Positions 39,795 through 49,914 of a stretch of 64,000 nt of DNA are shown here, piece after piece. The notes beneath the pieces were generated by a model. That model was not told the DNA's origin. It saw only the letters and a list, made by a program, of their open reading frames with translations, and did not search any database. Every line of letters begins with the position of its first letter. Position 1 is the stretch's first letter. Made by a program: the position numbers and the translations under genes. The DNA lies in NCBI RefSeq assembly GCF_963678225.1, contig NZ_OY782763.1, forward strand, positions 992,001 through 1,056,000. The letters run 5' to 3'. The DNA is from an uncultured Cohaesibacter sp. (lineage in GTDB: Bacteria; Pseudomonadota; Alphaproteobacteria; Rhizobiales; Cohaesibacteraceae).

Positions 39795-40897
39795 TTGGCA
39801 ACTCCTGTATCACCTGCCAGCTTCTCCACCAGATCCGCCAGCCTGTCGGCTGCGTCCAGTTTGCCCTGCCCACGCGCAGCCTCGGCTGCTGCAGTGAGCC
39901 TTTCGGGATTGGCAATCAAATCTTCAAGCAAATCGGAAATATCATTCGGACGCATACCGCGCTGTTGCAAGACCCATGCACCGCCGGCCTCTTCCAGTAC
40001 CTTGGCGTTGGCATGCTGATCCTGATCGAGCGTACCGGGCAGCGGCACGAGAACGGAAGGGCGACCAATAGCCGCCAGCTCGCTCACAGACGAAGCCCCA
40101 GAGCGGCAAATTACCAGATGCGCCTTGGCAATCTCGGCGGGCATATCAGAGAAGAAGGGCGCCAGCTCGGCCTTAAGCCCAAGTTCACGATAGCCGACCT
40201 TGACCTTCATCAGGTCTTCAGGGCGGCATTGCTGAACAAGGGCAATGCGTTCGCGGATTTCCTGAGGCAAACGCCCCAGAGCACCGGGCATATATTCAGA
40301 AAAGAAGCGCGCGCCTTGCGAACCGCCAAATACCACCAGCCGGAACGTGTCTTCCGCACCAAATGGCGAGTAAGCCGTTTCAGCGGCCAGCGCCACGGCA
40401 GGCCGCACCGGATTGCCCGTCAAGGTCACTTTATTCTCTAGCCCTTCGATCCCATTGAGGATCGGAAAGCTTGCGGCAATTGCACTAGCCCCTTTGCCCA
40501 GAAAGCGGTTCGCCCGCCCCATAACCCCATTCTGCTCATGCAGACAGGTCGGCACGCCCAGTGAACGGGCCGCGAGCATTGGCGGTACGGTGGGATATCC
40601 TCCAAAGCCGACCACGACATCAGGCTTCAACGTCTTGATGACCTTGCGCGCAGCCATATAGCCTTTGGCCAGCTTGAGCGCGGCCTTGGCCATCTTGACC
40701 GGATTTTTCACCGATGGCGTCGCAGAAGGAATGATCTGAATGCTTTCAGCCGGAAAGTCCTGCCCATAGCGCGTCGCCCGCCCATCGGTTGCCAGATGCA
40801 CAGTCCAGCCGCGCGCGATCAACGCATGGGCCAGAGCCTGAGCCGGAAACAGATGACCGCCGGTTCCACCTGCCGTAAGCAAAACAGTTTTCGTCAT
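39791..40897 (-). CDS. murG: UDP-GlcNAc:lipid I N-acetylglucosaminyltransferase
   Basis: Converts lipid I to lipid II at the cytoplasmic face of the inner membrane. The 368-residue GT-B enzyme has [12 protein letters not shown] at the start, the acceptor-side [10 protein letters not shown] and HEQNGVMG segments, and the donor-binding [12 protein letters not shown] and [12 protein letters not shown]. The start has GGGTGGA upstream. A 146-base gap separates it from ftsW, with a GAA-loop hairpin at 40906-40921. Confidence 0.97.
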   Translation of the reverse strand: MTKTVLLTAGGTGGHLFPAQALAHALIARGWTVHLATDGRATRYGQDFPAESIQIIPSATPSVKNPVKMAKAALKLAKGYMAARKVIKTLKPDVVVGFGGYPTVPPMLAARSLGVPTCLHEQNGVMGRANRFLGKGASAIAASFPILNGIEGLENKVTLTGNPVRPAVALAAETAYSPFGAEDTFRLVVFGGSQGARFFSEYMPGALGRLPQEIRERIALVQQCRPEDLMKVKVGYRELGLKAELAPFFSDMPAEIAKAHLVICRSGASSVSELAAIGRPSVLVPLPGTLDQDQHANAKVLEEAGGAWVLQQRGMRPNDISDLLEDLIANPERLTAAAEAARGQGKLDAADRLADLVEKLAGDTGVAK

Positions 40898-41043
40898 TCA
40901 TTCATCCACCCTTCGGGTGGCTCCTTGCTTGCCGCTGCACAAAGGCAGCTTCAGGGCAAATCCGGCAGGACTGATACCTGCTCTTTTCGGGGTCTTCCGC
41001 ATAGTCCTATCCGCAAAGTCTGTCAACTTTGAGAAGGGTGGCC

Positions 41044-42183
41044 TCAATCGTAGGGTTTGAAAAACTGCCTTTTTTCCAGCCCCACTTCGGGGCGCTTGCG
41101 CGTTAGGGCCAAAAGCAGCCCCATAGTCAGGGCGACAGAGAGAAGCGACGACCCGCCATAGGATATGAAGGGCAAGGTCATACCCTTGGCAGGCATCAGC
41201 TTCAGGTTCACCGCAATATTGATGACGGCCTGCAGCCCGAATAACAGCGCAAGACCGGAAATGGCAAGCCGCTTGAACAGATCCTGCGTTTGCAGCGCCA
41301 GCCGCAAGGCCCGCACCACGATAAACAGATACACCGAAATCAACACCATGCAGGCGATGATGCCAAATTCCTCAGCCAGCACAGCAAAGATAAAATCCGT
41401 ATGGGAGTCAGGCAATGTGCGCTTGACCGTCCCCTCACCCGGACCGACCCCCAGCCAGCCACCACGGATAATCGCATCCATCGCCGTATCCACCTGAAAG
41501 GTGTCCCCTGAAGCAGGGTCGAGAAAGCGGTTGATACGACCGGTTACGTGCGGCACGAAGAAATAGGCCATCGTCAAGCCGCCAACCCCGAGACCCATCA
41601 GAAGGAAGATCCAGAAAATCGGCATACCTGCCATAAAGAACAGACCCGACCAGACCATGGCCAGCAGCACAGTCTGCCCGATATCAGGCTGGGCAACCAG
41701 AAGCGCAACGGCAATCATGAAGATGACGATGGAAAAGAGGTTTCCCGGTATCTCGGGCCTGCGGTCATTCTCGGCAAACAGCCACGCAACGATCACCACG
41801 AAAGCCGGCTTCATGAATTCCGATGGCTGCAGGGAAAATCCGGCGATGGAAATCCAGCGTTGTGCCCCTTTCACCGAACCGCCCACCAGAAGTGTCAGCA
41901 CCATTCCCAAAAATGCGCAGACCAGCACGAACAGTGCCAACCTCCTTGCGCCTCGCGGACTTAAGAAAGTAACCCCGATCATGATGACCAGCGCCACAGG
42001 AACGAACATCGCGTGGCGTTTGACAAAATGGAAGGCATCAAGATTGAGCTTCATGGCAATGGCCGGACTGGCCGCCATGGACAGCACCAGACCGAAGAAC
42101 AACAGCAGAATAAGCGCAACAAGCATCGGGCGGTCGATTGTCCACCACCATTCTGTCAGCATATTTTTCCGTGTTCGGTGCAT
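41044..42183 (-). CDS. ftsW: Lipid II polymerase FtsW
   Basis: The SEDS-family glycosyltransferase of the divisome, working with FtsI. The start at 42183 shares one base with the murD stop (TGATG), giving 379 residues. About ten membrane helices are predicted. SEDS motifs include the GAQRWISIAGFSLQPSE block, the long extracellular loop GTVKRTLPDSHTDFIFAVLAEE with the conserved Asp, and SYGGSSLL near the C-terminus. Confidence 0.96.
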   Translation of the reverse strand: MHRTRKNMLTEWWWTIDRPMLVALILLLFFGLVLSMAASPAIAMKLNLDAFHFVKRHAMFVPVALVIMIGVTFLSPRGARRLALFVLVCAFLGMVLTLLVGGSVKGAQRWISIAGFSLQPSEFMKPAFVVIVAWLFAENDRRPEIPGNLFSIVIFMIAVALLVAQPDIGQTVLLAMVWSGLFFMAGMPIFWIFLLMGLGVGGLTMAYFFVPHVTGRINRFLDPASGDTFQVDTAMDAIIRGGWLGVGPGEGTVKRTLPDSHTDFIFAVLAEEFGIIACMVLISVYLFIVVRALRLALQTQDLFKRLAISGLALLFGLQAVINIAVNLKLMPAKGMTLPFISYGGSSLLSVALTMGLLLALTRKRPEVGLEKRQFFKPYD

Positions 42184-43646
42184 CAATGCCCCTCACTGAC
42201 CAGAGTGTCTGAAACCGTGTCCTGAGTAACTAGATGCGCAGGATCTACTGCGACATGCCCTGTTTCGAGATACTGATGGACAGCCTCGCGAAATACATCG
42301 CCCCGCGTCGTGAAGTTGGGGAACTGGTCAAAGGATGCACAGGCAGGTGACAACAAAATGACCTGCTCTGCCTTGTTGCCCTTGGCGACCTCTTCCTTGC
42401 TGGCCGCCACGGCACGCTCCAATGCCACATCCATATGCCCGCAAAAACTGAAGGCAACCCCGTGCTTGGAAAGGGTGGCGGCGAATTCTTCCGAGGCTTT
42501 ACCGATGAGATAGGCATGGTCGATACGATCGAAATAATCCACCAGCGAAGTGATACCCCCCGCCTTCGGAAGACCACCCAAAATCCAGTGCACCTTGGGG
42601 AAAGACGCCAGCGCCCATGAGGTCGCATCCGCATTGGTAGCCTTTGAATCGTTGATGAACAGCATCCCATCCGCAGCGCCAACCTCTTCCATACGATGCT
42701 CAAGCCCGCCGAAGGACTTAAGCCCGGCCACCAACACCGAAGGCGGCAGATCCAGTTGGCGTGCAACAGCCACAGCAGCCGCAGCATTCTGCGCATTATG
42801 CGTGCCGCGCAAGGCGCGTGCCTGATCCAGATTGAAAAGGAAATCCCCTTCCATGCTTTGCAGCACACCGTCGGGCGCAGAAACCATAGCGCGTTCATTG
42901 CCAAAGCCGGAAATCGTAACGACGGGATGCCCCTTCAAGCGCAGGTTCGAGGCAACATTGGCGCAGAGCCGGTCATCCAGCGCCACAACAGACAGATCAG
43001 CCGCCGTGACCATGCGGCTCTTGATGCGGGCATAATTGAGAAGATCCCCGTGGCGATCCAGATGATCGGCAGAGATATTCAGCAGAACCCCGATAGACGG
43101 ATCTATGCTTGGCGCAAGGTCGATCTGATAGGAGGAAACTTCGATCACATAGATGCGATCCGGCGCGATGGGCTCAAGCGCCAGAATGGGCGTGCCAATA
43201 TTGCCGCCCATCTGCACATCAAGCCCTTCAACAGAGAGCAAATGGGAAATCAGCGCCGTGGTGGTCGACTTGCCGTTGGTTCCCGTAATGGCAATAAAGG
43301 GCGCATCAATGCCGCTCGCCCTGCGCTGTCGGCAGAACAGCTCAATATCGCCGATAACTTCAACGCCAGCGGCCTGAGCCTTTTTAACGCTCCAATGAGG
43401 TTCGGGATGGGTAAGCTGAACACCGGGAGCCAGCACCAGCGCGGCAAAGTCAGACCAGTCAGCCGTTTGCAGATCGCAAATCTTGACGCCCTCGATCAGG
43501 GCAGCTTTGTCGCGACTGGCTTCCTTGTCATCATAGGCAAAGACCTCTGCGCCGCCAGCCGTCAACGCTTCCAGCGTAACCAACCCGCTTCCGCCGAGCC
43601 CGAATACCGCAACCTTTTTGCCTTCAAATATGGTAATCGGGATCAT
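42183..43646 (-). CDS. murD: UDP-MurNAc-L-Ala--D-Glu ligase
   Basis: Adds D-glutamate to the precursor. The 487-residue protein begins with VAVFGLGGSGLVTLEAL, has the P-loop AITGTNGKSTTTAL, the central ISADHLDRHG, and FINDSKATNADAT in the C-terminal domain. It is longer than E. coli MurD (438), mainly by an extended C-terminus after FTTRGDVFREAV. AAAGAG precedes the ATG. Its end overlaps ftsW. Confidence 0.97.
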   Translation of the reverse strand: MIPITIFEGKKVAVFGLGGSGLVTLEALTAGGAEVFAYDDKEASRDKAALIEGVKICDLQTADWSDFAALVLAPGVQLTHPEPHWSVKKAQAAGVEVIGDIELFCRQRRASGIDAPFIAITGTNGKSTTTALISHLLSVEGLDVQMGGNIGTPILALEPIAPDRIYVIEVSSYQIDLAPSIDPSIGVLLNISADHLDRHGDLLNYARIKSRMVTAADLSVVALDDRLCANVASNLRLKGHPVVTISGFGNERAMVSAPDGVLQSMEGDFLFNLDQARALRGTHNAQNAAAAVAVARQLDLPPSVLVAGLKSFGGLEHRMEEVGAADGMLFINDSKATNADATSWALASFPKVHWILGGLPKAGGITSLVDYFDRIDHAYLIGKASEEFAATLSKHGVAFSFCGHMDVALERAVAASKEEVAKGNKAEQVILLSPACASFDQFPNFTTRGDVFREAVHQYLETGHVAVDPAHLVTQDTVSDTLVSEGH

Positions 43647-43726
43647 GTCTCTTTCCCTTACAGAATGAATGCACCAATGCCGTCATCATGGTCGGGGCGC
43701 ACGCCCCGCATTTGCTCGTTGCCTGA

Positions 43727-44812
43727 TTAGCGCAACTTGAGCGTAGACAGGCCAATCAGGGCCAGCACAACGGCAATGATCCAGAAGCGGATCACCACCT
43801 GGGCTTCAGTCCATCCCTTATGCTCGAAATGGTGATGGATTGGCGCCATACGGAAAACGCGTCGCCCGGTCAGCTTGAAGGAAGCCACCTGAATGATTAC
43901 AGACACAGCTTCCAGAACGAACAGGCCGCCAACAATGGCCAGCACCAGCTCGTGCTTGGTGACCACGGAAATGGAGCCCAGCATACCGCCAAGCGCCAGA
44001 GAACCTGTATCCCCCATGAAGATAGCTGCAGGAGGCGCATTGAACCACAGGAAGCCGAGCCCGGCCCCAACCATGGCGCCGCAAAGCACCAGCAACTCAC
44101 CGGTGCCCGGCACATAGTGGATCTGCAGATATTCGGCGAAAATCTCGTTACCGGAAAGATAGGCGATCACACCGAAGGTGGCGCTGGCAATCATCACCGG
44201 CACAATGGCCAGACCATCAAGGCCATCCGTGAGGTTGACCGCATTGCCCGCCCCCACAATGACGAACAGGCCGAAAGGAACAAAGAACCACCCCAGATCC
44301 AGCAGGATATCCTTGAAGAAGGGGAAGGTAACCGAGGTGGAGAAAGCATCCTCGCCAAGCTGGGCGACTGCGAAGCAGGCAATACCGGCGATCACCGCCT
44401 CGATTGCCAGCCGCAGCCGACTGGAAAAGCCCTTGTGCGAAGAGCGGGACACCTTGAGATAGTCATCATAAAAGCCGATCAGCGCAAAGCCGACCGTAAC
44501 GAACAGCACGATCCAGACATAAGGATTGGCCCAGTTTGCCCAAAGCAAGGTCGCCATGATCATCCCCGTAAGGATCATCAAACCGCCCATGGTCGGCGTG
44601 CCCTTTTTCGTCAACAGGTGGCTTTGTGGTCCATCCTCACGAATGGGCTGCCCTTTACCCTGACGCACCCTGAGACCGCGAATAATGGCCGGACCGAACA
44701 GAAACACGAACAAAAGCGCAGTGATAATGGCACCGGCGGTTCGAAACGTGAGATAGCGGAACACGTTGAATCCGGAAATCTGATCGGATATTTCGACAAG
44801 ATACATCAGCAT
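43727..44812 (-). CDS. mraY: Phospho-MurNAc-pentapeptide transferase
   Basis: Transfers phospho-MurNAc-pentapeptide to undecaprenyl phosphate and makes lipid I. The 361-residue membrane protein has about ten helices and the family motifs [19 protein letters not shown] with catalytic aspartates, [24 protein letters not shown], and APIHHHFE. Another ATG two codons in (44806) is possible; AAAGG lies 12 bases before the first. It is preceded by murF (gap 46 bases) and followed by murD (gap 80). Confidence 0.97.
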   Translation of the reverse strand: MLMYLVEISDQISGFNVFRYLTFRTAGAIITALLFVFLFGPAIIRGLRVRQGKGQPIREDGPQSHLLTKKGTPTMGGLMILTGMIMATLLWANWANPYVWIVLFVTVGFALIGFYDDYLKVSRSSHKGFSSRLRLAIEAVIAGIACFAVAQLGEDAFSTSVTFPFFKDILLDLGWFFVPFGLFVIVGAGNAVNLTDGLDGLAIVPVMIASATFGVIAYLSGNEIFAEYLQIHYVPGTGELLVLCGAMVGAGLGFLWFNAPPAAIFMGDTGSLALGGMLGSISVVTKHELVLAIVGGLFVLEAVSVIIQVASFKLTGRRVFRMAPIHHHFEHKGWTEAQVVIRFWIIAVVLALIGLSTLKLR

Positions 44813-44858
44813 CTTAGATACAGGCCTTTCACATACGCTACCGGTTTAAGCTTCCGGT

Positions 44859-46262
44859 TTATTTCTTAAATTCTTCCAGCAGGGCCGCCACAATCGGAGC
44901 CATTCTGGAGCCAAGGGAGCCTTTGACCATGACCGAATCCCCTGCTTTGACAGCAGCAAGAACAGGCGAAATCAGGTCTGCCGACGCTTTAGCATAGGCA
45001 CCACGCCGTGTCATAGGTACTTTTTCCCAAAGATGGGCCATCTCCGGCCCACACAGAAAAACGAGATCAACATCTGCCGCCAACAAAGGACCAAACACAT
45101 CTTCATGCATGGCCTTGCTGTCGTCACCAAGCTCAAGCATATCGCCTAATACGGCTATCTTGCGACCGGATGTCGTTATCAGCCCCAGCGCAGCGAGGGC
45201 AGCGGCCACAGAAGATGGGTTGGCGTTGTAGCTTTCATCGATCAAAAGCAAGTCGCCACCTTCCATAGGAAGGGTGTGGCGCTGGCCGCGCCCCTTGCTG
45301 GCGCCATGGCCAGCCAGAGCTTCAGACGCAGCCTCGACATTGCCACCCACCAAAAACACAGCCCCCAGAACAGCCAGCGCATTATGCGCCAAATGCTCAC
45401 CCGGAGCACCGACATGGCACTGCACCATCTTGCCAAACAGATCAACAGATACATCTGAACCATCGGCTTGAAGATCAACCGCAGAAAGCTGAACATCTGC
45501 GTCAGCAGCCCGTCCAAAGCGGTAAGTATGGGCAACGCCCTCGGCCTTTGCCCGTTCCGCAAGGAAGTCAGCAAAGGCAATATCGCCGTTAAAAAGCGCA
45601 GTTCCACCGGGAACCACGCCCTCGAATATCTCCGCCTTTGCTGCGGCAATGTCATTGATGCTGGAAAAGTTTCCAATATGCGCAGCAACGATGGTGGTGA
45701 TCACAGCCAGGTCCGGCTGCACCATTCCGATCAAATGACGGATCTCGCCGGGATGGTTCATTCCCACTTCAAAAATGCCGAATTCTGTATCGCGCGGCAT
45801 GCGCGCAAGCGTGAGGGGAACACCCCAGTGATTATTGAAGGACGATACGGCAGCATGCACCTTGCCACTCGGCTTCAAGGCTGCCCACAGGGCGTCTTTC
45901 GTGCTCGTTTTGCCCACGCTGCCGGTAATGGCGATCACCTTGCCGGACACACGGCCCCGAGCAGCGCAACCAAGGCGCTCCAGTGCCTTGAGCACATCAT
46001 CCACGAACAATACCCGTTCAGTGAGATCTGAAAAATCGCTCTTTTGTGCCTCTTCCAGCACAACGACAGCGGCGCCAGCTTCCAGAGCCGCACGTGCAAA
46101 GGCATGTCCATCAAAGCGCTCGCCCTTAATGGCGAAGAAGGCATCGCCAGCGCTCACCGTGCGGCTATCGATGGAAATGCCGGAAACATCGTCAATCGAC
46201 CCGGGCTGACCGAGCGGCGCGATGGCCTCCACAAATTCCCCCGATGCCCAAAGTGCAGTCAA
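44859..46262 (-). CDS. murF: UDP-MurNAc-tripeptide--D-Ala-D-Ala ligase
   Basis: Adds the D-Ala-D-Ala dipeptide made by Ddl. The start is TTG at 46262, overlapping the murE stop (TTGA) with GGGAGA 6-7 bases upstream; the frame has no better start. The 467-residue protein has GISIDSRTVSAGDAFFA in the N-terminal domain, the P-loop AITGSVGKTSTKD, the EVGMNHPGEI block and DESYNANPSS in the C-terminal domain. Confidence 0.95.
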   Translation of the reverse strand: MTALWASGEFVEAIAPLGQPGSIDDVSGISIDSRTVSAGDAFFAIKGERFDGHAFARAALEAGAAVVVLEEAQKSDFSDLTERVLFVDDVLKALERLGCAARGRVSGKVIAITGSVGKTSTKDALWAALKPSGKVHAAVSSFNNHWGVPLTLARMPRDTEFGIFEVGMNHPGEIRHLIGMVQPDLAVITTIVAAHIGNFSSINDIAAAKAEIFEGVVPGGTALFNGDIAFADFLAERAKAEGVAHTYRFGRAADADVQLSAVDLQADGSDVSVDLFGKMVQCHVGAPGEHLAHNALAVLGAVFLVGGNVEAASEALAGHGASKGRGQRHTLPMEGGDLLLIDESYNANPSSVAAALAALGLITTSGRKIAVLGDMLELGDDSKAMHEDVFGPLLAADVDLVFLCGPEMAHLWEKVPMTRRGAYAKASADLISPVLAAVKAGDSVMVKGSLGSRMAPIVAALLEEFKK

Positions 46263-47755
46263 ACCATCTCTCCCTTGCCGCTCTCTGCCAAAGCCTTGGC
46301 AACGGCCTCATGATCGGAGAAGGGGAGCGTTTCGCCCAGAACAGTCTGCCCGCGCTCATGCCCCTTGCCAGCGACCAGCAGAATGTCACCCGGCTTCATC
46401 ATGACCACCCCATAGGAAATGGCATCTTGACGGCCGCCGATTTCAACCCCGTTTTCTACCGGTTCCATGACGGCCGCACGGATAAAGGCAGGATCTTCGG
46501 ACCGCGGATTGTCATCGGTTACGATGGCATAATCCGCAAAGTCATTGGCAACCTGGCCCATCATCGGACGCTTGCCCGTATCACGGTCACCACCGGCACC
46601 GAAGACAACGATCAACCGCCCCTTGACGAAAGGCCGCAACGCCTTGAGCGCAACTTCTAGAGAATCCGGTGTGTGGGAATAATCAATATAAATGGCAGTA
46701 TCTTCGCCTGCATGTGCAACCAGCTCCATGCGGCCACAAGCCCCCTTGAGCGCAGGAATTGCCTTGAGGATATCAGCCACCTCAACGCCGCTAGCATAAG
46801 CCATCAAGCCAGCAACCAGCACGTTGGAAACTTGAAAGGCCCCGACCAACGGTACCTTGCAGGAAACGTCCCCCCAAAGTCCTGAAAGGGTGACAATCTG
46901 ATCGAGCCCTTCAACAGAGATGGTTTGAATGACCAGATCGGCCTCGCTGCCATGGCCGACCGTGAGGCATGCCAGCCCCCTCTTTTTGGCCACGGCCAGA
47001 AAATGAGCCCCGCTCGCATCATCGAGATTGATGATTGCCGTGCCATCAGCTTTGACCAACCGGGAAAAAAGCTGACTTTTGGCATCGCGGTAATTCTCAA
47101 GGGTACCGTGATAGTCCAGATGATCGCGGGTGAGATTAGTGAAAGCGCCGATATCGACTGTCAGGCAATCAAGGCGCTTCTGTTCCAGACCATGGCTGGA
47201 CGCTTCAAGAGCCAGATGGGTCACCCCTTCGTCTACCAGAGTGCTCACACTCTGCATCATGCCAACAGGATCCGGGGTCGTCAGGCCACCGTAGGAACTG
47301 CCCGAAGGGCCTTCAATGCCGATCGTGCCAATATTGGCCGCGCATTGGCCACTGGCCGCCCAGATCTGACGCAAGAAGGAAGCGATGGAAGTTTTTCCGT
47401 TGGTTCCGGTTACAGCGGCGACCTTTTCAAGCGCCACCTTGTAGAATGCGCCCGCCAGATTGGCCAGAGCCAGATGTGGGTCCTGCAAACGGAAAATCGG
47501 CTTGCCACTGGGGTCAAAATCACGGGGCAGCGCGGATTGATCAGAGATGATCGCCAATATGGCACCCTGCTCCAGAGCCTTGGGAACAAATTGCGCTCCA
47601 TCGACCTGCGAACCGGGCACCCCGACAAAGATATACCCTTTTTCAACGAGGCGACTGTCTCCGGTAATACCGGTTACATCCTTCTCGCCCAAATTCACCA
47701 AAAGAAAATCCGCAATGGGCTCTTCAAGTCCGCCCAGCAATTCCACCACTTTCAT
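46259..47755 (-). CDS. murE: UDP-MurNAc-L-Ala-D-Glu--meso-diaminopimelate ligase
   Basis: Adds the third stem residue. The motif DDNPR in the C-terminal domain is specific for meso-diaminopimelate, so the cell wall is the usual Gram-negative type. Other features are GDSRLVEKGYIFVGVPG, the P-loop AVTGTNGKTS, TTPDPV and the carbamylated-Lys region near YRDAKSQLFSRL. The 498-residue protein starts with GGAG about 9 bases before the ATG. murF overlaps its stop. Confidence 0.97.
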   Translation of the reverse strand: MKVVELLGGLEEPIADFLLVNLGEKDVTGITGDSRLVEKGYIFVGVPGSQVDGAQFVPKALEQGAILAIISDQSALPRDFDPSGKPIFRLQDPHLALANLAGAFYKVALEKVAAVTGTNGKTSIASFLRQIWAASGQCAANIGTIGIEGPSGSSYGGLTTPDPVGMMQSVSTLVDEGVTHLALEASSHGLEQKRLDCLTVDIGAFTNLTRDHLDYHGTLENYRDAKSQLFSRLVKADGTAIINLDDASGAHFLAVAKKRGLACLTVGHGSEADLVIQTISVEGLDQIVTLSGLWGDVSCKVPLVGAFQVSNVLVAGLMAYASGVEVADILKAIPALKGACGRMELVAHAGEDTAIYIDYSHTPDSLEVALKALRPFVKGRLIVVFGAGGDRDTGKRPMMGQVANDFADYAIVTDDNPRSEDPAFIRAAVMEPVENGVEIGGRQDAISYGVVMMKPGDILLVAGKGHERGQTVLGETLPFSDHEAVAKALAESGKGEMV

Positions 47756-47799
47756 CCAACAGCACTCCGGCCCGATTCACGACAACCTTACCCCAAGGT

Positions 47800-49533
47800 T
47801 TAAAAGGATGCCTCGACGGTTGGAACTATCTTTTGTCCAAATCGTGGTTTAACCCCCAAAATAGAGCCCACTCTGCGGATAACTGCCCCTGCAGTGGGCG
47901 CGGCATTCACACCTGCGGTCGCATAGCCGTAGGTTTCCTTGAGGCCTTTGGGCTCATCAAGCATCACCAGAACGATGTAACGCGGATTGTCGATAGGGAA
48001 GGCCGCCAGAAATGAGTTGCGCAATTTATGGCTGTCATACTTGCCATCAATCACCTTCTCGGCGGTGCCCGTTTTACCACCAACCAGATAGCCATCAACA
48101 CGGCTGCGTTTGCCAGATCCCTTGACCGCATTGAGACGCATCAAGTAACGCACCTCGGCGCTCGTTTGTTCACTGACAACACGGTCCGAATGATCAACGC
48201 CGGCTTTCTCCTGATCGTTCATCTTGAGGAAAGTGGGTTTGACATAATAGCCACCATTCACAAGAGCCGCAGCAGAAGCGGCAAACTGCAAAGGTGTCAC
48301 CTGCAAGCCATGGCCGAAACTGATCGTCATGGTGGAAAGATCGGTCCAGCGTTTCACAGATGGATAGACCGGCGCTGCGGTTTCGGGCAGCTCGGTTCTC
48401 ACGCGATCAAGCAGATGCGCTTTACGCAGGAAATCCCGATGACCTTCCTTGCCAACCTTGAGGGCCATTTTGGCTGACCCGACGTTGGATGAATAGATGT
48501 AGATCTCAGGAACCGATAGAATCCGTTTCTTAGCATGGAAGTCGCTGATGGTGCTGCCGCGCACACGGATCGGCTGGCGCGCATCAAAGCTGTCATTAAG
48601 GTGAACCGAGCCGGAATCCAGCGCCATGGCCACCGTCATGGTCTTAAAGACGGACCCCATTTCATAAACACCTGCGGTCATGCGGTTCAGACGGTCTGGT
48701 TTGTTGACATCGACCGGATTGTTGGGATCAAAGTCCGGCAGAGAAACCATGCCCAGCACTTCGCCGTCTTTGACATCCAGAACGATGCCCGCAGCCGCAA
48801 TCGACTTGAACTTGGTCATGCTCTTGTACAATTCATCACGCAAAGCGTGCTGAACGCGCAGATCAATGGACAATTTGACCGGATCAGGCTCCATAGAGCT
48901 ACCTGTAGGCCCGCCATCAGCCTTAGCCAAACCAGCCGCATCAATATATTTTTCCATGCCGGCGATGCCGACATTATCGACATTGACGATGCCCAGAATA
49001 TGGGAAGCAGTCGGCCCAGCAGGATAAAAGCGCTTATTCTCGCTCTTGTAGCCCAGCCCTGGAATACCCTTCTCGTGAATAGCCTGCTGCTGCTTTGGCG
49101 TCACCTCGCGCTTGATCCAGGTAAAGCCCAACTTCTTATTAGACAAGCGACGACGCAGTGATTGGGAATCGAGATCCGGGAACACACCCGTAATCGCATC
49201 CAGAGCCTCTTCCACATCAATGATACGGTTCGGCTCGGCATAAATGGAGGCAGTTTTGATATCTGTCGCCAGAATTTCGCCATTGCGATCTACCAGATCA
49301 GGGCGGAACGTCGCGATCGCGCCTTGGGCCGACCCCATTTGCGCCATGGCAGGACTATCGAGGCCGAGCATGACAAGACGAGCAAACATCGCCATGAAGC
49401 ACAAACTGAAGACCCCCATGGCCATCAGGATGCGCCCGCGCGTTGCCCGTGATCGTTCCTTGTTTGCCCCTTCGAAATCGAAACGGTGATCGATCGTGCT
49501 TGCTATGTTGAATTCGCCAGAAGTATCAACCAT
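47800..49533 (-). CDS. ftsI: Septal transpeptidase FtsI (PBP3)
   Basis: The class B penicillin-binding protein that cross-links septal peptidoglycan with FtsW. I use the ATG at 49533 (577 residues), with AGGGGG upstream; an in-frame GTG two codons earlier is possible. An N-terminal membrane helix (about 35-57) follows a cytoplasmic tail. The pedestal domain begins with RPDLVDRNGEILAT. Active-site motifs are S294-VFK, S348-SN and K487-TGT. It lies nine bases after ftsL. Confidence 0.96.
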   Translation of the reverse strand: MVDTSGEFNIASTIDHRFDFEGANKERSRATRGRILMAMGVFSLCFMAMFARLVMLGLDSPAMAQMGSAQGAIATFRPDLVDRNGEILATDIKTASIYAEPNRIIDVEEALDAITGVFPDLDSQSLRRRLSNKKLGFTWIKREVTPKQQQAIHEKGIPGLGYKSENKRFYPAGPTASHILGIVNVDNVGIAGMEKYIDAAGLAKADGGPTGSSMEPDPVKLSIDLRVQHALRDELYKSMTKFKSIAAAGIVLDVKDGEVLGMVSLPDFDPNNPVDVNKPDRLNRMTAGVYEMGSVFKTMTVAMALDSGSVHLNDSFDARQPIRVRGSTISDFHAKKRILSVPEIYIYSSNVGSAKMALKVGKEGHRDFLRKAHLLDRVRTELPETAAPVYPSVKRWTDLSTMTISFGHGLQVTPLQFAASAAALVNGGYYVKPTFLKMNDQEKAGVDHSDRVVSEQTSAEVRYLMRLNAVKGSGKRSRVDGYLVGGKTGTAEKVIDGKYDSHKLRNSFLAAFPIDNPRYIVLVMLDEPKGLKETYGYATAGVNAAPTAGAVIRRVGSILGVKPRFGQKIVPTVEASF

Positions 49534-49542
49534 AACCACCCC

Positions 49543-49914
49543 CTATTGCCTTTTCGCCGATGCGGGATGGGCATGCTCAAGCAGCCCTTCCAGATCATCA
49601 ACCACGGCACCGGGCAGCGTTGCCTCGCCCGAACGATCAGGCACATCGCCGATATCACCAATCTGATAGGGCTCAATCGTCTTCAACCCCAACTGGTCGG
49701 AGAACTCATCCGTTAGCCGCTGGATACGCTGAGGGCGATTGAGATAGCTCCACTCTGCCTTAAGCAGCAGAAGAGCGTCTTTCTCATCCTGGATTTGCCC
49801 CTTCAAGATGGCTATTTTCTCCCCTTCCTCTTTGGCCTCATGCTTCACCTGAAAGAGCCAGAAGGCTCCCATCAAAGCAAAAAGAACGAGAAGAAAATTG
49901 ATGAGTCTGCTCAT
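49543..49914 (-). CDS. ftsL: FtsL-like cell division protein
   Basis: A 123-residue bitopic protein: a membrane helix at about 3-22 followed by a coiled coil (25-60), then a short Pro/Gly-rich tail. Sequence conservation is low in this family, so the identity rests on size, topology and position between rsmH and ftsI. GGAGG lies 6 bases before the ATG, which overlaps the rsmH stop (ATGA). Confidence 0.85.
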   Translation of the reverse strand: MSRLINFLLVLFALMGAFWLFQVKHEAKEEGEKIAILKGQIQDEKDALLLLKAEWSYLNRPQRIQRLTDEFSDQLGLKTIEPYQIGDIGDVPDRSGEATLPGAVVDDLEGLLEHAHPASAKRQ

